A stretch of 21,378 nt of DNA from Chloroflexota bacterium (GTDB lineage Bacteria; Chloroflexota; Dehalococcoidia; SM23-28-2; RBG-16-64-32). A program made the position numbers and the translations under genes. Under the pieces are notes generated by a model, which was given only the letters and a program-made list of their open reading frames with translations, did not search any database and was not told the DNA's origin. This document shows, piece by piece, positions 14,331 to 20,589 of the stretch (the first letter of the stretch is position 1; each line of letters begins with the position of its first letter). Where the stretch lies: positions 1 through 21,378 of the forward strand of contig VBJS01000014.1 in assembly GCA_005880055.1 (NCBI GenBank). The letters run 5' to 3'.

Positions 14331-14342
14331 CTCCGATCGGAG
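14331..14342 (-). promoter_or_regulatory. Palindrome containing the glmS ribosome-binding site
   Basis: CTCCGATCGGAG is a perfect 12-base palindrome whose right half is the GGAG ribosome-binding site of glmS, 6 bases before the ATG. In RNA, CTCC could pair with GGAG and hide the site. It may also bind a protein, or be chance. Confidence 0.35.
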
Positions 14343-14367
14343 GGAACGATTGAGAGATGATTCGCCC

Positions 14368-14387
14368 TAAAGAACGCCCGACGGGCG
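14368..14387 (-). terminator. Terminator of the cmk-plsC-ispH operon
   Basis: On the minus strand CGCCC-GTC-GGGCG is followed by TTCTTTA. It lies about 45 bases after the ispH stop and about 45 before the glmS start, so it separates the two transcription units. The stem is short. Confidence 0.5.
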
Positions 14388-14431
14388 ACTAAGTTTCGAG
14401 GAGCAGGCGCGAACGCGGCGTAGCGGTACGG

Positions 14432-15277
14432 CTAGTTTCGCGCGATTTTCCGCACACGCTCAACCACGGCCTCTACGGCAGAGTCAGGCGTGGAAGCGCC
14501 GGCGGTCACACCGATGCGGTCAACGTCGCGGAGCCATTCGGGCTGGAGTTCGTCCGCCGTCTCGATGTGATAAGCCGCCGCGCCTTCTTCCTGGCATACC
14601 TCAAGAAGGTGTCTGGTGTTGGCGCTCGCCTTCCCGCCTACCACGATCATTAGCGGCACTTCTGCGGCAAGTTCGCGTGCCGCCGCCTGTTGGCTGGATG
14701 TCACGTCGCATAGCGTGTTTATAAGCCTCAGCTCGCCGATTTCGCCAATCCGTTCGTGCATCAGTCGAGCCACGAACGCCGAGAAACGCTGGGGGCTCTG
14801 AGTGGTCTGTGAGATAACGGCTACCTTCGACGGCAGCTTCTCTGGTAGTGGCTGCCCGTCTTCGATCGCGATGCCGCTGCGGCCTGCCCAGCCAAGCACG
14901 CCCTTCACCTCACGGTGCTCGGGGTCGCCAAACACCAGCACCGTAAACCCCGAATCCGCCATTTTCCGTGCCCAGCGCTGAGATCGCGTCACGATTGGGC
15001 ATGTCCCATCAATGATCTCCGCTCCCGTCTCCTCCACCTCTCGCAACACGTCCGGGCCCACTCCATGAGCGGTGATGGCCACCGGCCGCGAGCTATCCAG
15101 AGGCCGGGTATCGGTCCAGATGCCCTTGTCCTGGAGCTGCTGCACCACCTGTGGGTTATGGACTATCGGTCCTACGCTGATGATCTCTCCTTTTTCCTCG
15201 GCCGCGCGGCCCATGATATCAATGGCACGACGCACACCCCAGCAGAAGCCCATGTCTTTGGCGAGGAGGATTTCCAT
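14432..15277 (-). CDS. ispH: 4-hydroxy-3-methylbut-2-enyl diphosphate reductase
   Basis: This is the last enzyme of the MEP pathway. It reduces HMBPP to IPP and DMAPP with an iron-sulfur cluster. The protein has 281 residues. The three cluster ligands are Cys12 (GFCWGVRRA), Cys93 (GTCPIVT) and Cys190 (NTLCDVTSSQQ). Substrate-binding residues are seen in IVHN (His40), AHGVG (His71), PEHREVKG (His121/Glu123), KASANT (Ser218, Asn220) and GASTPDS (Ser262). The ATG at 15277 is chosen because family members begin ME-I-x-LAK-x-x-GFC; the longer frame up to 15511 reads across plsC. The plsC stop is 13 bases upstream, so the two are one transcript. Presence of IspH indicates isoprenoid synthesis through MEP. 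Confidence 0.95.
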   Translation of the reverse strand: MEILLAKDMGFCWGVRRAIDIMGRAAEEKGEIISVGPIVHNPQVVQQLQDKGIWTDTRPLDSSRPVAITAHGVGPDVLREVEETGAEIIDGTCPIVTRSQRWARKMADSGFTVLVFGDPEHREVKGVLGWAGRSGIAIEDGQPLPEKLPSKVAVISQTTQSPQRFSAFVARLMHERIGEIGELRLINTLCDVTSSQQAAARELAAEVPLMIVVGGKASANTRHLLEVCQEEGAAAYHIETADELQPEWLRDVDRIGVTAGASTPDSAVEAVVERVRKIARN

Positions 15278-15290
15278 GTCCGCTTCTACC

Positions 15291-15977
15291 TTAACGGCCG
15301 GGCGGTGCGGACGCAACGCGGCCCGGCCGAGCCGTCCCGTAGACCCCGCGATATTGGGCGGGCAGGAGTTCGGCAATGTGAGCCATGATTTCAGCGGTGG
15401 CAGCAGCCACATCTTCTTTGGTAACCCGCTTTCGCTCGGGAAAAGCGATCGGGGGGCCGAAGCGAACCCAAATCTTCGTGCGATGGCGTAGATCGCGGGG
15501 GAGTTTGACATTCTCCGTGCCCCATATAGCGACCGGCAGAACGGGCGCAGCCGACCTCAATGCAATGATCGCGGTTCCCGGCTCACCCTCCTTGAGGCCT
15601 CGCCCGCCGCTCCTGGTGCCTTCCGGGAACATTCCCAGTACTTGTCCGCGCCTCAGGGCTTGGTGCGCCCGCCGCAACGCCGAGAGGTCGGCCTCGAATC
15701 GTCGCACGGAGATCAGCCCAAAGGCCCGAAAGAGCAAACCGACAAAGGGCGCCTGGAAGAGCTCTCGCTTCGCCATCCAGACCACCCGGCGCGGAAACAC
15801 GTACGTCAGCACGGGCGGGTCAGCCACGTTCACGTGGTTGGAAACAAGAATGCAGGCGCCTTTCTTCGGGATGTGCTCAGCTCCCTGAACCTCGATGCGC
15901 GCAGCGAAGAGCATGATAAAGGAGACCCAGGTACGAATGTTGAGCCAGTAAAAGAGCGTCGTAGCCGGCTGCCTCAC
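15291..15977 (-). CDS. plsC: 1-acyl-sn-glycerol-3-phosphate acyltransferase
   Basis: This membrane-associated enzyme acylates lysophosphatidic acid to phosphatidic acid in phospholipid synthesis. The protein has 228 residues. The catalytic motif H-x4-D is seen in SNHVNVADPP, the glycerol-phosphate-binding motif is FPEGTRS, and the later motif is VLPVAIWGTE. A hydrophobic N-terminal segment (WLNIRTWVSFIMLFAA) would sit in the membrane. The start is GTG at 15977, with GGAGGAG 5 bases upstream; it overlaps the cmk stop as GTGA, a classic coupled joint. The cmk-plsC-ispH order is a known conserved arrangement, in Firmicutes and relatives often followed by rpsA, which is absent here. Confidence 0.93.
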   Translation of the reverse strand: MRQPATTLFYWLNIRTWVSFIMLFAARIEVQGAEHIPKKGACILVSNHVNVADPPVLTYVFPRRVVWMAKRELFQAPFVGLLFRAFGLISVRRFEADLSALRRAHQALRRGQVLGMFPEGTRSGGRGLKEGEPGTAIIALRSAAPVLPVAIWGTENVKLPRDLRHRTKIWVRFGPPIAFPERKRVTKEDVAAATAEIMAHIAELLPAQYRGVYGTARPGRVASAPPGR

Positions 15978-16705
15978 GCCTGCTCCTCCACCAGCCGCAT
16001 AACCCTGCTCATCACCTCGTCCAGGGTCAGGCTGTCGGTCTCGATTATGACCGCGTCCGGCGCCGGCCGCAGCGGTGAGGCCGTGCGCTTCTTATCAATC
16101 TGATCGCGCCGGCGCAGGTCTTGGAGGACGGCGGCCTGTGTGACCTCCCGTCCCAGCGTTCCGAACTCCCGGTGCCTGCGTGCAGCACGCTCGTTCAAAG
16201 AGGCGTCCAGGTAAACCTTAAGATCTGCATCGGGCAGCACCACTGTTCCGATGTCCCGGCCGGCCATCACTATCGGCCGTGAAGCAGCAATGCGGCGTTG
16301 CAGGGCGACCAAGGCGTCCCTTACGCCGGCGACGCGCGATACCAGCGAGACAGCTTCCTCGACGTCCGGGCGTCGGAGCTCCGCGGTTACGTCCTCGCCA
16401 TCTACGCTGATCGTCGCGGTTTCGCCTGACCCCGGCTCCGCGAGACCTACCTGCATATCAACGAGAGAGGCGAGACGAGACAATGCCGGCGCGTCCGTAG
16501 CCGGTATGCCCCGCTTGACCGCGGCGACTGTGATTGCCCGATACATGGTCCCGGTGTCCAGGAACGGATAACCGAGCCTGGCCGCCAATCTTTGGCCGAC
16601 CGTGCTTTTCCCTGATGCCGCTGACCCGTCCACGGCTATCAATCGCGGCAACCCCGGCCGGTGCGCTAAGTGGTGCAGACCCGCGTCGGTAGCAATATCA
16701 CCCAT
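15974..16705 (-). CDS. cmk: Cytidylate kinase
   Basis: This kinase phosphorylates CMP and dCMP with ATP, feeding pyrimidine nucleotide synthesis. The protein has 243 residues. The P-loop is GSAASGKST (27-35), followed by FLDTGTMYRA, the CMP-binding segment RPIVMAGRDIGTVVLPDA and the lid region RRRDQIDKKRTASPL. A 20-residue extension precedes the P-loop strand, slightly longer than usual. The ATG at 16705 lies 7 bases after a perfect TATAAT on the minus strand. A GGAG is present but only 2 bases from the ATG, too close to work well, so a leaderless mRNA is likely. It is the first gene of the cmk-plsC-ispH operon and is divergent from the secreted-protein gene at 16836. Confidence 0.95.
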   Translation of the reverse strand: MGDIATDAGLHHLAHRPGLPRLIAVDGSAASGKSTVGQRLAARLGYPFLDTGTMYRAITVAAVKRGIPATDAPALSRLASLVDMQVGLAEPGSGETATISVDGEDVTAELRRPDVEEAVSLVSRVAGVRDALVALQRRIAASRPIVMAGRDIGTVVLPDADLKVYLDASLNERAARRHREFGTLGREVTQAAVLQDLRRRDQIDKKRTASPLRPAPDAVIIETDSLTLDEVMSRVMRLVEEQA

Positions 16706-16712
16706 CGCTCCG

Positions 16713-16718
16713 ATTATA
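16713..16718 (-). promoter_or_regulatory. -10 element (TATAAT) of the cmk operon, leaderless geometry
   Basis: A perfect TATAAT ends 7 bases before the cmk ATG at 16705, so the A of the ATG would be the first base of the RNA. The -35 position (ATTCCC) is weak. Confidence 0.55.
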
Positions 16719-16775
16719 GGAGATGGCGCGCGTGCGGGAATCAGGGGCCACGGAGCAACCCGGCCGAACAGGATA

Positions 16776-16804
16776 TTGGCAACCGTCCGCGAAGTGCGTA
16801 CAAT
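16776..16804 (+). promoter_or_regulatory. Promoter of the secreted-protein gene
   Basis: TTGGCA (16776-16781), 17 bases, TACAAT (16799-16804): each hexamer matches consensus at 5 of 6 positions. RNA would start near 16811, with a leader of about 25 bases that holds GAGGAG. It is divergent from the cmk promoter about 60 bases away. Confidence 0.7.
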
Positions 16805-16835
16805 ACCGCATTAGCCCGCCCAATCCCGAGGAGTC

Positions 16836-18308
16836 ATGCCCCGACTGCTCATCTTTGCTGCCGGCCTGGTCATTTCCGCGTCTCTGTGGCATTTGCCGAA
16901 TGCGACCGCCGGAGAGCTACTCACAAACGGCGGATTTGAGTCAGGCACGGATGACTGGACAGCCAGCTTCGGGCAGCTAACAACCGTGGATGCGCCGGTA
17001 CATTCGGGCAGCAATGCAGCCGGTCTTGCAAGCACGGCCCTTCAGTCGCACGAGGTCTACCAGTTTCTCTCCATCCAGGCCTCGACACCGTACGAATTCA
17101 GCGCCTGGATCTTCCTCGATGACACGGATGTGCAGCGCACCTTTCTGCGTATCTCCTGGTATGCCGGCGATGGCTCGCTTGTCAGCACCGCCGACTCACA
17201 GATGTTGACTATTCCCGAGAGCGACTATCGGTTCGTCTCGACAGGGTCCGTGCCGGCGCCGGATCGCGCCAGGACAGCCCGCGTGGGAATCTGGGTGCAG
17301 GCGAGCGGCGCGTTCACGCTCTATGCGGACGACGCCTCGTTCATCGGCCAGGCGGCCGCGACCGCAACGGACACACCAGCGCCAATCGCAGCGACGGTCA
17401 GTCCGACGCCGGTTCCGCCCGCACAGACACCGCCTCCTACGCCGAGACCAGGGCAGACTGCGCCTGCATCGCCCACACCCGGCCAGTCACGGGGCAGCAG
17501 GCCAACTGATCCCACTGAACCAGTTCAGACAGTCTTTCCGGAGCTGGCAAACGGTGGCTTTGAGCAGGTCCAGCCGGACGGCACTCCCTTCGCCTGGCGG
17601 GATATTGGAGCCGATCTCGCATGTGTCACCGAAAGGTTCATCGAAGGCGCTCGGTCGTTGCATATCGTCTCGCGTACCTCGTCAACCAAGTGGGCGTATC
17701 AGACGGTGGTAGTAGAGCCTGGGGCCACGTACGAGGCGGCTACTTACGCGATGACTATCGATGCCTCCGAGGCTTTTTTGAGGCTTACCTGGTACTCCAC
17801 CCCTGACGGTGGCGGTCCGGCAATTGACTCTTCGGACTCTCTCGACTCCGTGGAGCCGGGTCCGGGCGTTTTCACACAGATAACCACGGGGCCCGTGCAA
17901 GCCCCGACCGACGCGCACACGGTGAAGGTAAAGCTGATGCTGAGACCGGGCTCGGAGGCGGAGCGGTCGGCCTATTTTGATCAGGTGGAGTTCAGCGCAA
18001 GTTCCGCCCAGCCAGCCGGCGAACGATCAGGTCCGGCGCTCGGTGGACAGCGTGCAGCACGACTGGCAGCCAATCCGGTCGCCGGCGCAGTTCGGGGCGT
18101 CGAGGCCGGCCCGTCGACGCCGGTGGGACTCGCTAATGTCACCCCAATGCCACGAGGCGCGGCCGCGGCACAAGCGCAGGCAAGCGGGGCATCGAGCTGG
18201 CTCGTTTGGCCCGCTCTGATCAGCGGCGGACTCGCACTGTCCATCGGGGTAGGCGGTGAGGTTCTCCGTCGCCGCCGTCGGCAAACTCAGGACGCCGGCC
18301 AACACTAA
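16836..18308 (+). CDS. Secreted, anchored protein with two carbohydrate-binding-like modules
   Basis: This 490-residue surface protein has no visible catalytic domain. A signal peptide covers about 1-26. Two modules of about 145-155 residues each begin with the same motif (LLTNGGFESG at 28 and ELANGGFEQV near 231) and continue with the beta-strand pattern of CBM4/9-like jelly rolls (Y-EFSAWIF / YEAATYAM, FLRISWYAGDG / FLRLTWYSTPD, ending YADDASF / YFDQVEF). They look like diverged duplicates. A Pro/Thr/Ala-rich linker (about 175-228) joins them and an Ala/Gly-rich stalk follows. The C-terminus is a membrane helix (about 455-476) plus RRRRR, so it stays on the cell. GAGGAG lies 2 bases before the ATG. 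Polysaccharide or glycan binding is inferred from the fold. Confidence 0.75.
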   Translation: MPRLLIFAAGLVISASLWHLPNATAGELLTNGGFESGTDDWTASFGQLTTVDAPVHSGSNAAGLASTALQSHEVYQFLSIQASTPYEFSAWIFLDDTDVQRTFLRISWYAGDGSLVSTADSQMLTIPESDYRFVSTGSVPAPDRARTARVGIWVQASGAFTLYADDASFIGQAAATATDTPAPIAATVSPTPVPPAQTPPPTPRPGQTAPASPTPGQSRGSRPTDPTEPVQTVFPELANGGFEQVQPDGTPFAWRDIGADLACVTERFIEGARSLHIVSRTSSTKWAYQTVVVEPGATYEAATYAMTIDASEAFLRLTWYSTPDGGGPAIDSSDSLDSVEPGPGVFTQITTGPVQAPTDAHTVKVKLMLRPGSEAERSAYFDQVEFSASSAQPAGERSGPALGGQRAARLAANPVAGAVRGVEAGPSTPVGLANVTPMPRGAAAAQAQASGASSWLVWPALISGGLALSIGVGGEVLRRRRRQTQDAGQH

Positions 18309-18430
18309 GTATCGCTGCCGTTTGCCTCCGGCTGGTCGGGCGGCCCAGCTGCGTTTTGTAATCGCTATGCAACCCGCGGGCCCGCTCCCGTCTGAGCGCG
18401 CTTCTCGCATTCTGGAGCGCTGGATCTTTT

Positions 18431-19198
18431 TTACGCGCCGCCGGCCAGCTTCTTCGCCTGGGCCGCCCGCGCCGCCACGCTCTCCGGTGTCATCCAGACG
18501 GCGGCGCCTCGCATCGCTTCTTCTTCGGTCTCTTCCTCAATGCGCATCAGCGCTTCCCGGACGAGGGCCAGCTTCGTGTGAGCATACGCGTCGCTGGGGA
18601 AAGCGCCCAGCCGGGCCGCCCGCCGCATCGCGGTCTCCTCGAACGAATCGTCGGATAGCAGTTCGGCCGCCACGCCCAGGCGCACTGCCTCACTCGCCGG
18701 GTAGATGGCGGCGCCCAACAACAGTTCGCTCGCCTGCTGGTGTGTCAGACGGAGCCTGACGGTCTCGAATGCCGCGCGGGGGAATGAAGCGCCGAGGGCG
18801 ACCTCATTGAGGCCGATCCGGTAGTCGCCGTCCAACGCGAGGCGATAGTCGCAGGCCAGAGCGATGATCAGACCGCCGGCGATCGCGTGGCCACCGATCA
18901 TAGCGATAGTCGGTTTCGGGAAGCCAAGCAGCCTGAGCATAGCAGTGCGGAGCGGCGCAAACGGGTTTCCTCCTCCCAGCCCTTCGCCCAAACCCGGCGC
19001 CCGAATATCAAGGCCACCGCTGAAGAAGCGGCCCGCGCCTGTGAGAACGACGGCTCGGACGGAATCGTCGGCCTCCGCAGCCTCCAGCGCGGAGGCCAGG
19101 TCAGCCATCAGGCCGGCAGTGATGGCGTTGGCTGGCGGCCGGTGCAGGGTGAGCAATCGCACCCCGCCCTCGCGGTCCTCGCTCTGCACGGTGGTCAT
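18431..19198 (-). CDS. Crotonase-family protein, delta3-delta2-enoyl-CoA isomerase-like
   Basis: This 255-residue acyl-CoA enzyme belongs to the crotonase fold. The oxyanion-hole glycines are in RFFSGGLDI (about 58-65) and HAIAGGL (104-110). The acid/base Glu132 in GLNEVALG aligns with Glu164 of rat enoyl-CoA hydratase. The second hydratase glutamate (rat Glu144, in GGCEL) is replaced by Ile111. One glutamate at this place, with CDYR and IGLNE, is the pattern of delta3,delta2-enoyl-CoA isomerases rather than hydratases. It would act in beta-oxidation of unsaturated acyl chains. The ATG at 19198 has no Shine-Dalgarno but a strong promoter 7 bases upstream. It lies 32 bases after tupA with no obvious functional link. 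Confidence 0.85.
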   Translation of the reverse strand: MTTVQSEDREGGVRLLTLHRPPANAITAGLMADLASALEAAEADDSVRAVVLTGAGRFFSGGLDIRAPGLGEGLGGGNPFAPLRTAMLRLLGFPKPTIAMIGGHAIAGGLIIALACDYRLALDGDYRIGLNEVALGASFPRAAFETVRLRLTHQQASELLLGAAIYPASEAVRLGVAAELLSDDSFEETAMRRAARLGAFPSDAYAHTKLALVREALMRIEEETEEEAMRGAAVWMTPESVAARAAQAKKLAGGA

Positions 19199-19205
19199 GC
19201 GCGTA

Positions 19206-19234
19206 AGTGTAAGCGAGCGCGTGCCGGCTGTCAG
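19206..19234 (-). promoter_or_regulatory. Internal promoter of the enoyl-CoA isomerase gene, leaderless geometry
   Basis: CTGACA (19229-19234), exactly 17 bases, TACACT (19206-19211), then 7 bases to the ATG at 19198. The -35 includes the TGA stop of tupA. This separates isomerase transcription from the tungstate genes. Confidence 0.6.
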
Positions 19235-20133
19235 CGAGCGGGCATCGGACTGGCAGTCGCGGATGCCGTCGCGCCTTGCACGTAGGCGTCCGGGACGAAG
19301 AGCGACTGCCCGAACTTGTCGCGGCCAAAATCTCGGATGATGTTCTGTGTTGCAGCGGAGGTTATGAACGCGGCGAAATCCCGCGCCGCTTTCGCATTTA
19401 CCTGCGAATGTTTATCAGGGTTGACCACGATCACGTGATAGCTGTTGTACAGCGCGGGGTCGCCTTGGGACAGGATGTCAAGCGTGTAGTTGGCCTTCTG
19501 GGCAAGATACGTGGCGCGGTCGCTCAACGTGTAGGCGCGCTTGTCATTAGCAACGCTCAATGTGGCACCCTGTCCCTGGCCGGTCTCCTGGTACCAGCCC
19601 TGACCGGACGGCTGTATCCCCACCTTGTCCCATATCGCCAGCTCCTTGACGTTTGTGCCCGACTGATCGCCTCGGCTGATGAAGGGGGCGCCGGCGTTTG
19701 CGATTCGTGAAAACGCTGTGACGGCGTCCGGCGAACCCCTGATCACCGCCGGGTCGTCCGGAGGCCCTACGATGATGAAGTCGTTGTGCATGACGGCCTG
19801 GCGGCTCTCGCCGTTTCCGGCCGCCATGAAGTCCTCCTCCGCCTTCGGTGAATGCGAGAGGATGACGTCTGCCTCGCCTTGCTCGCCCAGCTTCAACGCT
19901 TGCCCGGAGCCGACGGCGTTTGTCTTAACGTCATATCCGTACTGGTCCTCGAACATGGGCACCAGAACATCGAGTAGGCCGCTGTCCTGCGTGCTGCTGG
20001 TGGTGACGAGGATCAGCTGATTGTTGCCTGAACAGGATACGCCCAGCAGTACCAAGAGGCACGAGACTAGCAGGAAGAGAAGTACGCGTGCGGCGATTGT
20101 TCGCATAACGGGTGTTGAACGCCTCGGGCTCAA
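19231..20133 (-). CDS. tupA: Tungstate ABC transporter substrate-binding lipoprotein
   Basis: This is an extracytoplasmic binding protein for tungstate (possibly molybdate). The protein has 300 residues. An N-terminal hydrophobic segment ends at a probable lipid-anchor cysteine (LLGVSC-SGN, about residue 34). The TupA signature TTSSTQDSGLLD follows, then GSGQALKLGEQGEADVILSHSP split over the ligand pocket, RGDQSGTNVKE, and WYQETGQGQGATLSVA. The start is TTG at 20133 with GGGAG 7 bases upstream; an in-frame ATG at 20106 lacks one but sits within an operator-like sequence. The gene is 17 bases after the ModE-type regulator. No tupB permease or tupC ATPase follows; an unrelated crotonase gene does. 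The C-terminal tail is Ala/Thr/Ser-rich and not conserved. Confidence 0.88.
   Translation of the reverse strand: MSPRRSTPVMRTIAARVLLFLLVSCLLVLLGVSCSGNNQLILVTTSSTQDSGLLDVLVPMFEDQYGYDVKTNAVGSGQALKLGEQGEADVILSHSPKAEEDFMAAGNGESRQAVMHNDFIIVGPPDDPAVIRGSPDAVTAFSRIANAGAPFISRGDQSGTNVKELAIWDKVGIQPSGQGWYQETGQGQGATLSVANDKRAYTLSDRATYLAQKANYTLDILSQGDPALYNSYHVIVVNPDKHSQVNAKAARDFAAFITSAATQNIIRDFGRDKFGQSLFVPDAYVQGATASATASPMPAR
20087..20110 (-). promoter_or_regulatory. Degenerate second copy of the ModE-type operator at the tupA start
   Basis: On the minus strand CGTTATGC, 8 bases, GCCGCACG: the left half is identical to the operator at 20519-20542 and the right half keeps 5 of 8 positions. The shared block CGTTATGCGAAC is 12 bases long. 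It overlaps the in-frame ATG at 20106 of tupA. Confidence 0.35.
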
Positions 20134-20150
20134 GACAACACTCCCTTCGT

Positions 20151-20516
20151 CTAGCCTTTCAACTCGGGGAACGCAGCCCGGAACCGCTTGCGCACAAGCT
20201 GTGAGAGGCCGCCCGAAACGCGGTGAAAGCGGCGAATGATATCCTCCGCCTCCGTGGTCAGCGACGAGCCTCCGCCCTCTGCCCCACCGCTCCGCGACAC
20301 AACCAGCCGCACCCCGAGTTCGGTCTCTATCTCGTGAAGCTTGTACCAGGCCGTGCGATATGGCACTCCCAGCCGGTGGGCAGCAGCAGCAAGTGATCCG
20401 GTATCACGCACGGCCTCCAGCAGCTGGATGCGCCATTCAGAAAGGACGACTCGGCCGTCGCGGTCAAGCCAGACCTTCGCGCGGGCGTCGACAGGTGCGC
20501 TGGCAGCGGGGCGCAT
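20151..20516 (-). CDS. ModE-type single-domain winged-helix regulator
   Basis: This 121-residue DNA-binding protein resembles the N-terminal domain of the molybdate regulator ModE. The HTH reads LLEAVRDTGSLAAAAHRLGVPYRTAWYKLHEIETELG, split here between recognition helix and turn. The wing follows with RSGGAEGGGSSLTTEAEDII, typical of this family. The C-terminal molybdate-binding (TOBE/MOP) domain of E. coli ModE is absent, so how it senses an oxyanion is not evident. The ATG at 20516 has no ribosome-binding site. A perfect inverted repeat (20519-20542) begins two bases upstream and covers the promoter -10, indicating autoregulation. tupA follows after 17 bases, so tungstate is the likely effector. 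Confidence 0.85.
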   Translation of the reverse strand: MRPAASAPVDARAKVWLDRDGRVVLSEWRIQLLEAVRDTGSLAAAAHRLGVPYRTAWYKLHEIETELGVRLVVSRSGGAEGGGSSLTTEAEDIIRRFHRVSGGLSQLVRKRFRAAFPELKG

Positions 20517-20518
20517 GA

Positions 20519-20542
20519 CGTTATGCGAACGCTAGCATAACG
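20519..20542. promoter_or_regulatory. ModE-type operator, perfect 8-8-8 inverted repeat
   Basis: CGTTATGC, eight bases, GCATAACG. The outer CGTTAT / ATAACG bases match those of the E. coli ModE operator (CGTTATAT...ATATAACG). It overlaps the -10 of the regulator's own promoter and ends two bases before its ATG. Confidence 0.75.
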
Positions 20543-20562
20543 GTGGACGCACGGGCAACCAA
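20534..20562 (-). promoter_or_regulatory. Promoter of the modE-type/tupA unit
   Basis: TTGGTT (20557-20562), 17 bases, TATGCT (20534-20539). The -10 sits within the upstream arm of the operator, so a bound repressor would block RNA polymerase. RNA would start about 10 bases before the ATG at 20516. Confidence 0.5.
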
Positions 20563-20589
20563 TCGGATTAGGGTCGGGCAGCCGTCGCG

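Noticed and set aside
14325..14431. Possible glmS ribozyme/riboswitch
   Set aside because: The gap before glmS is only about 107 bases, already includes the ispH terminator, and shows no ribozyme core that I can recognise.
15278..15511. N-terminal extension of ispH
   Set aside because: It overlaps plsC in another frame; known IspH proteins start at the MEILLAKDMGFC position.
18398..18432. Terminator at the end of the secreted-protein gene
   Set aside because: A T6 run is present (18427-18432), but the only stem is 5 base pairs with a long loop, and the run overlaps the stop codon of the opposite crotonase gene.
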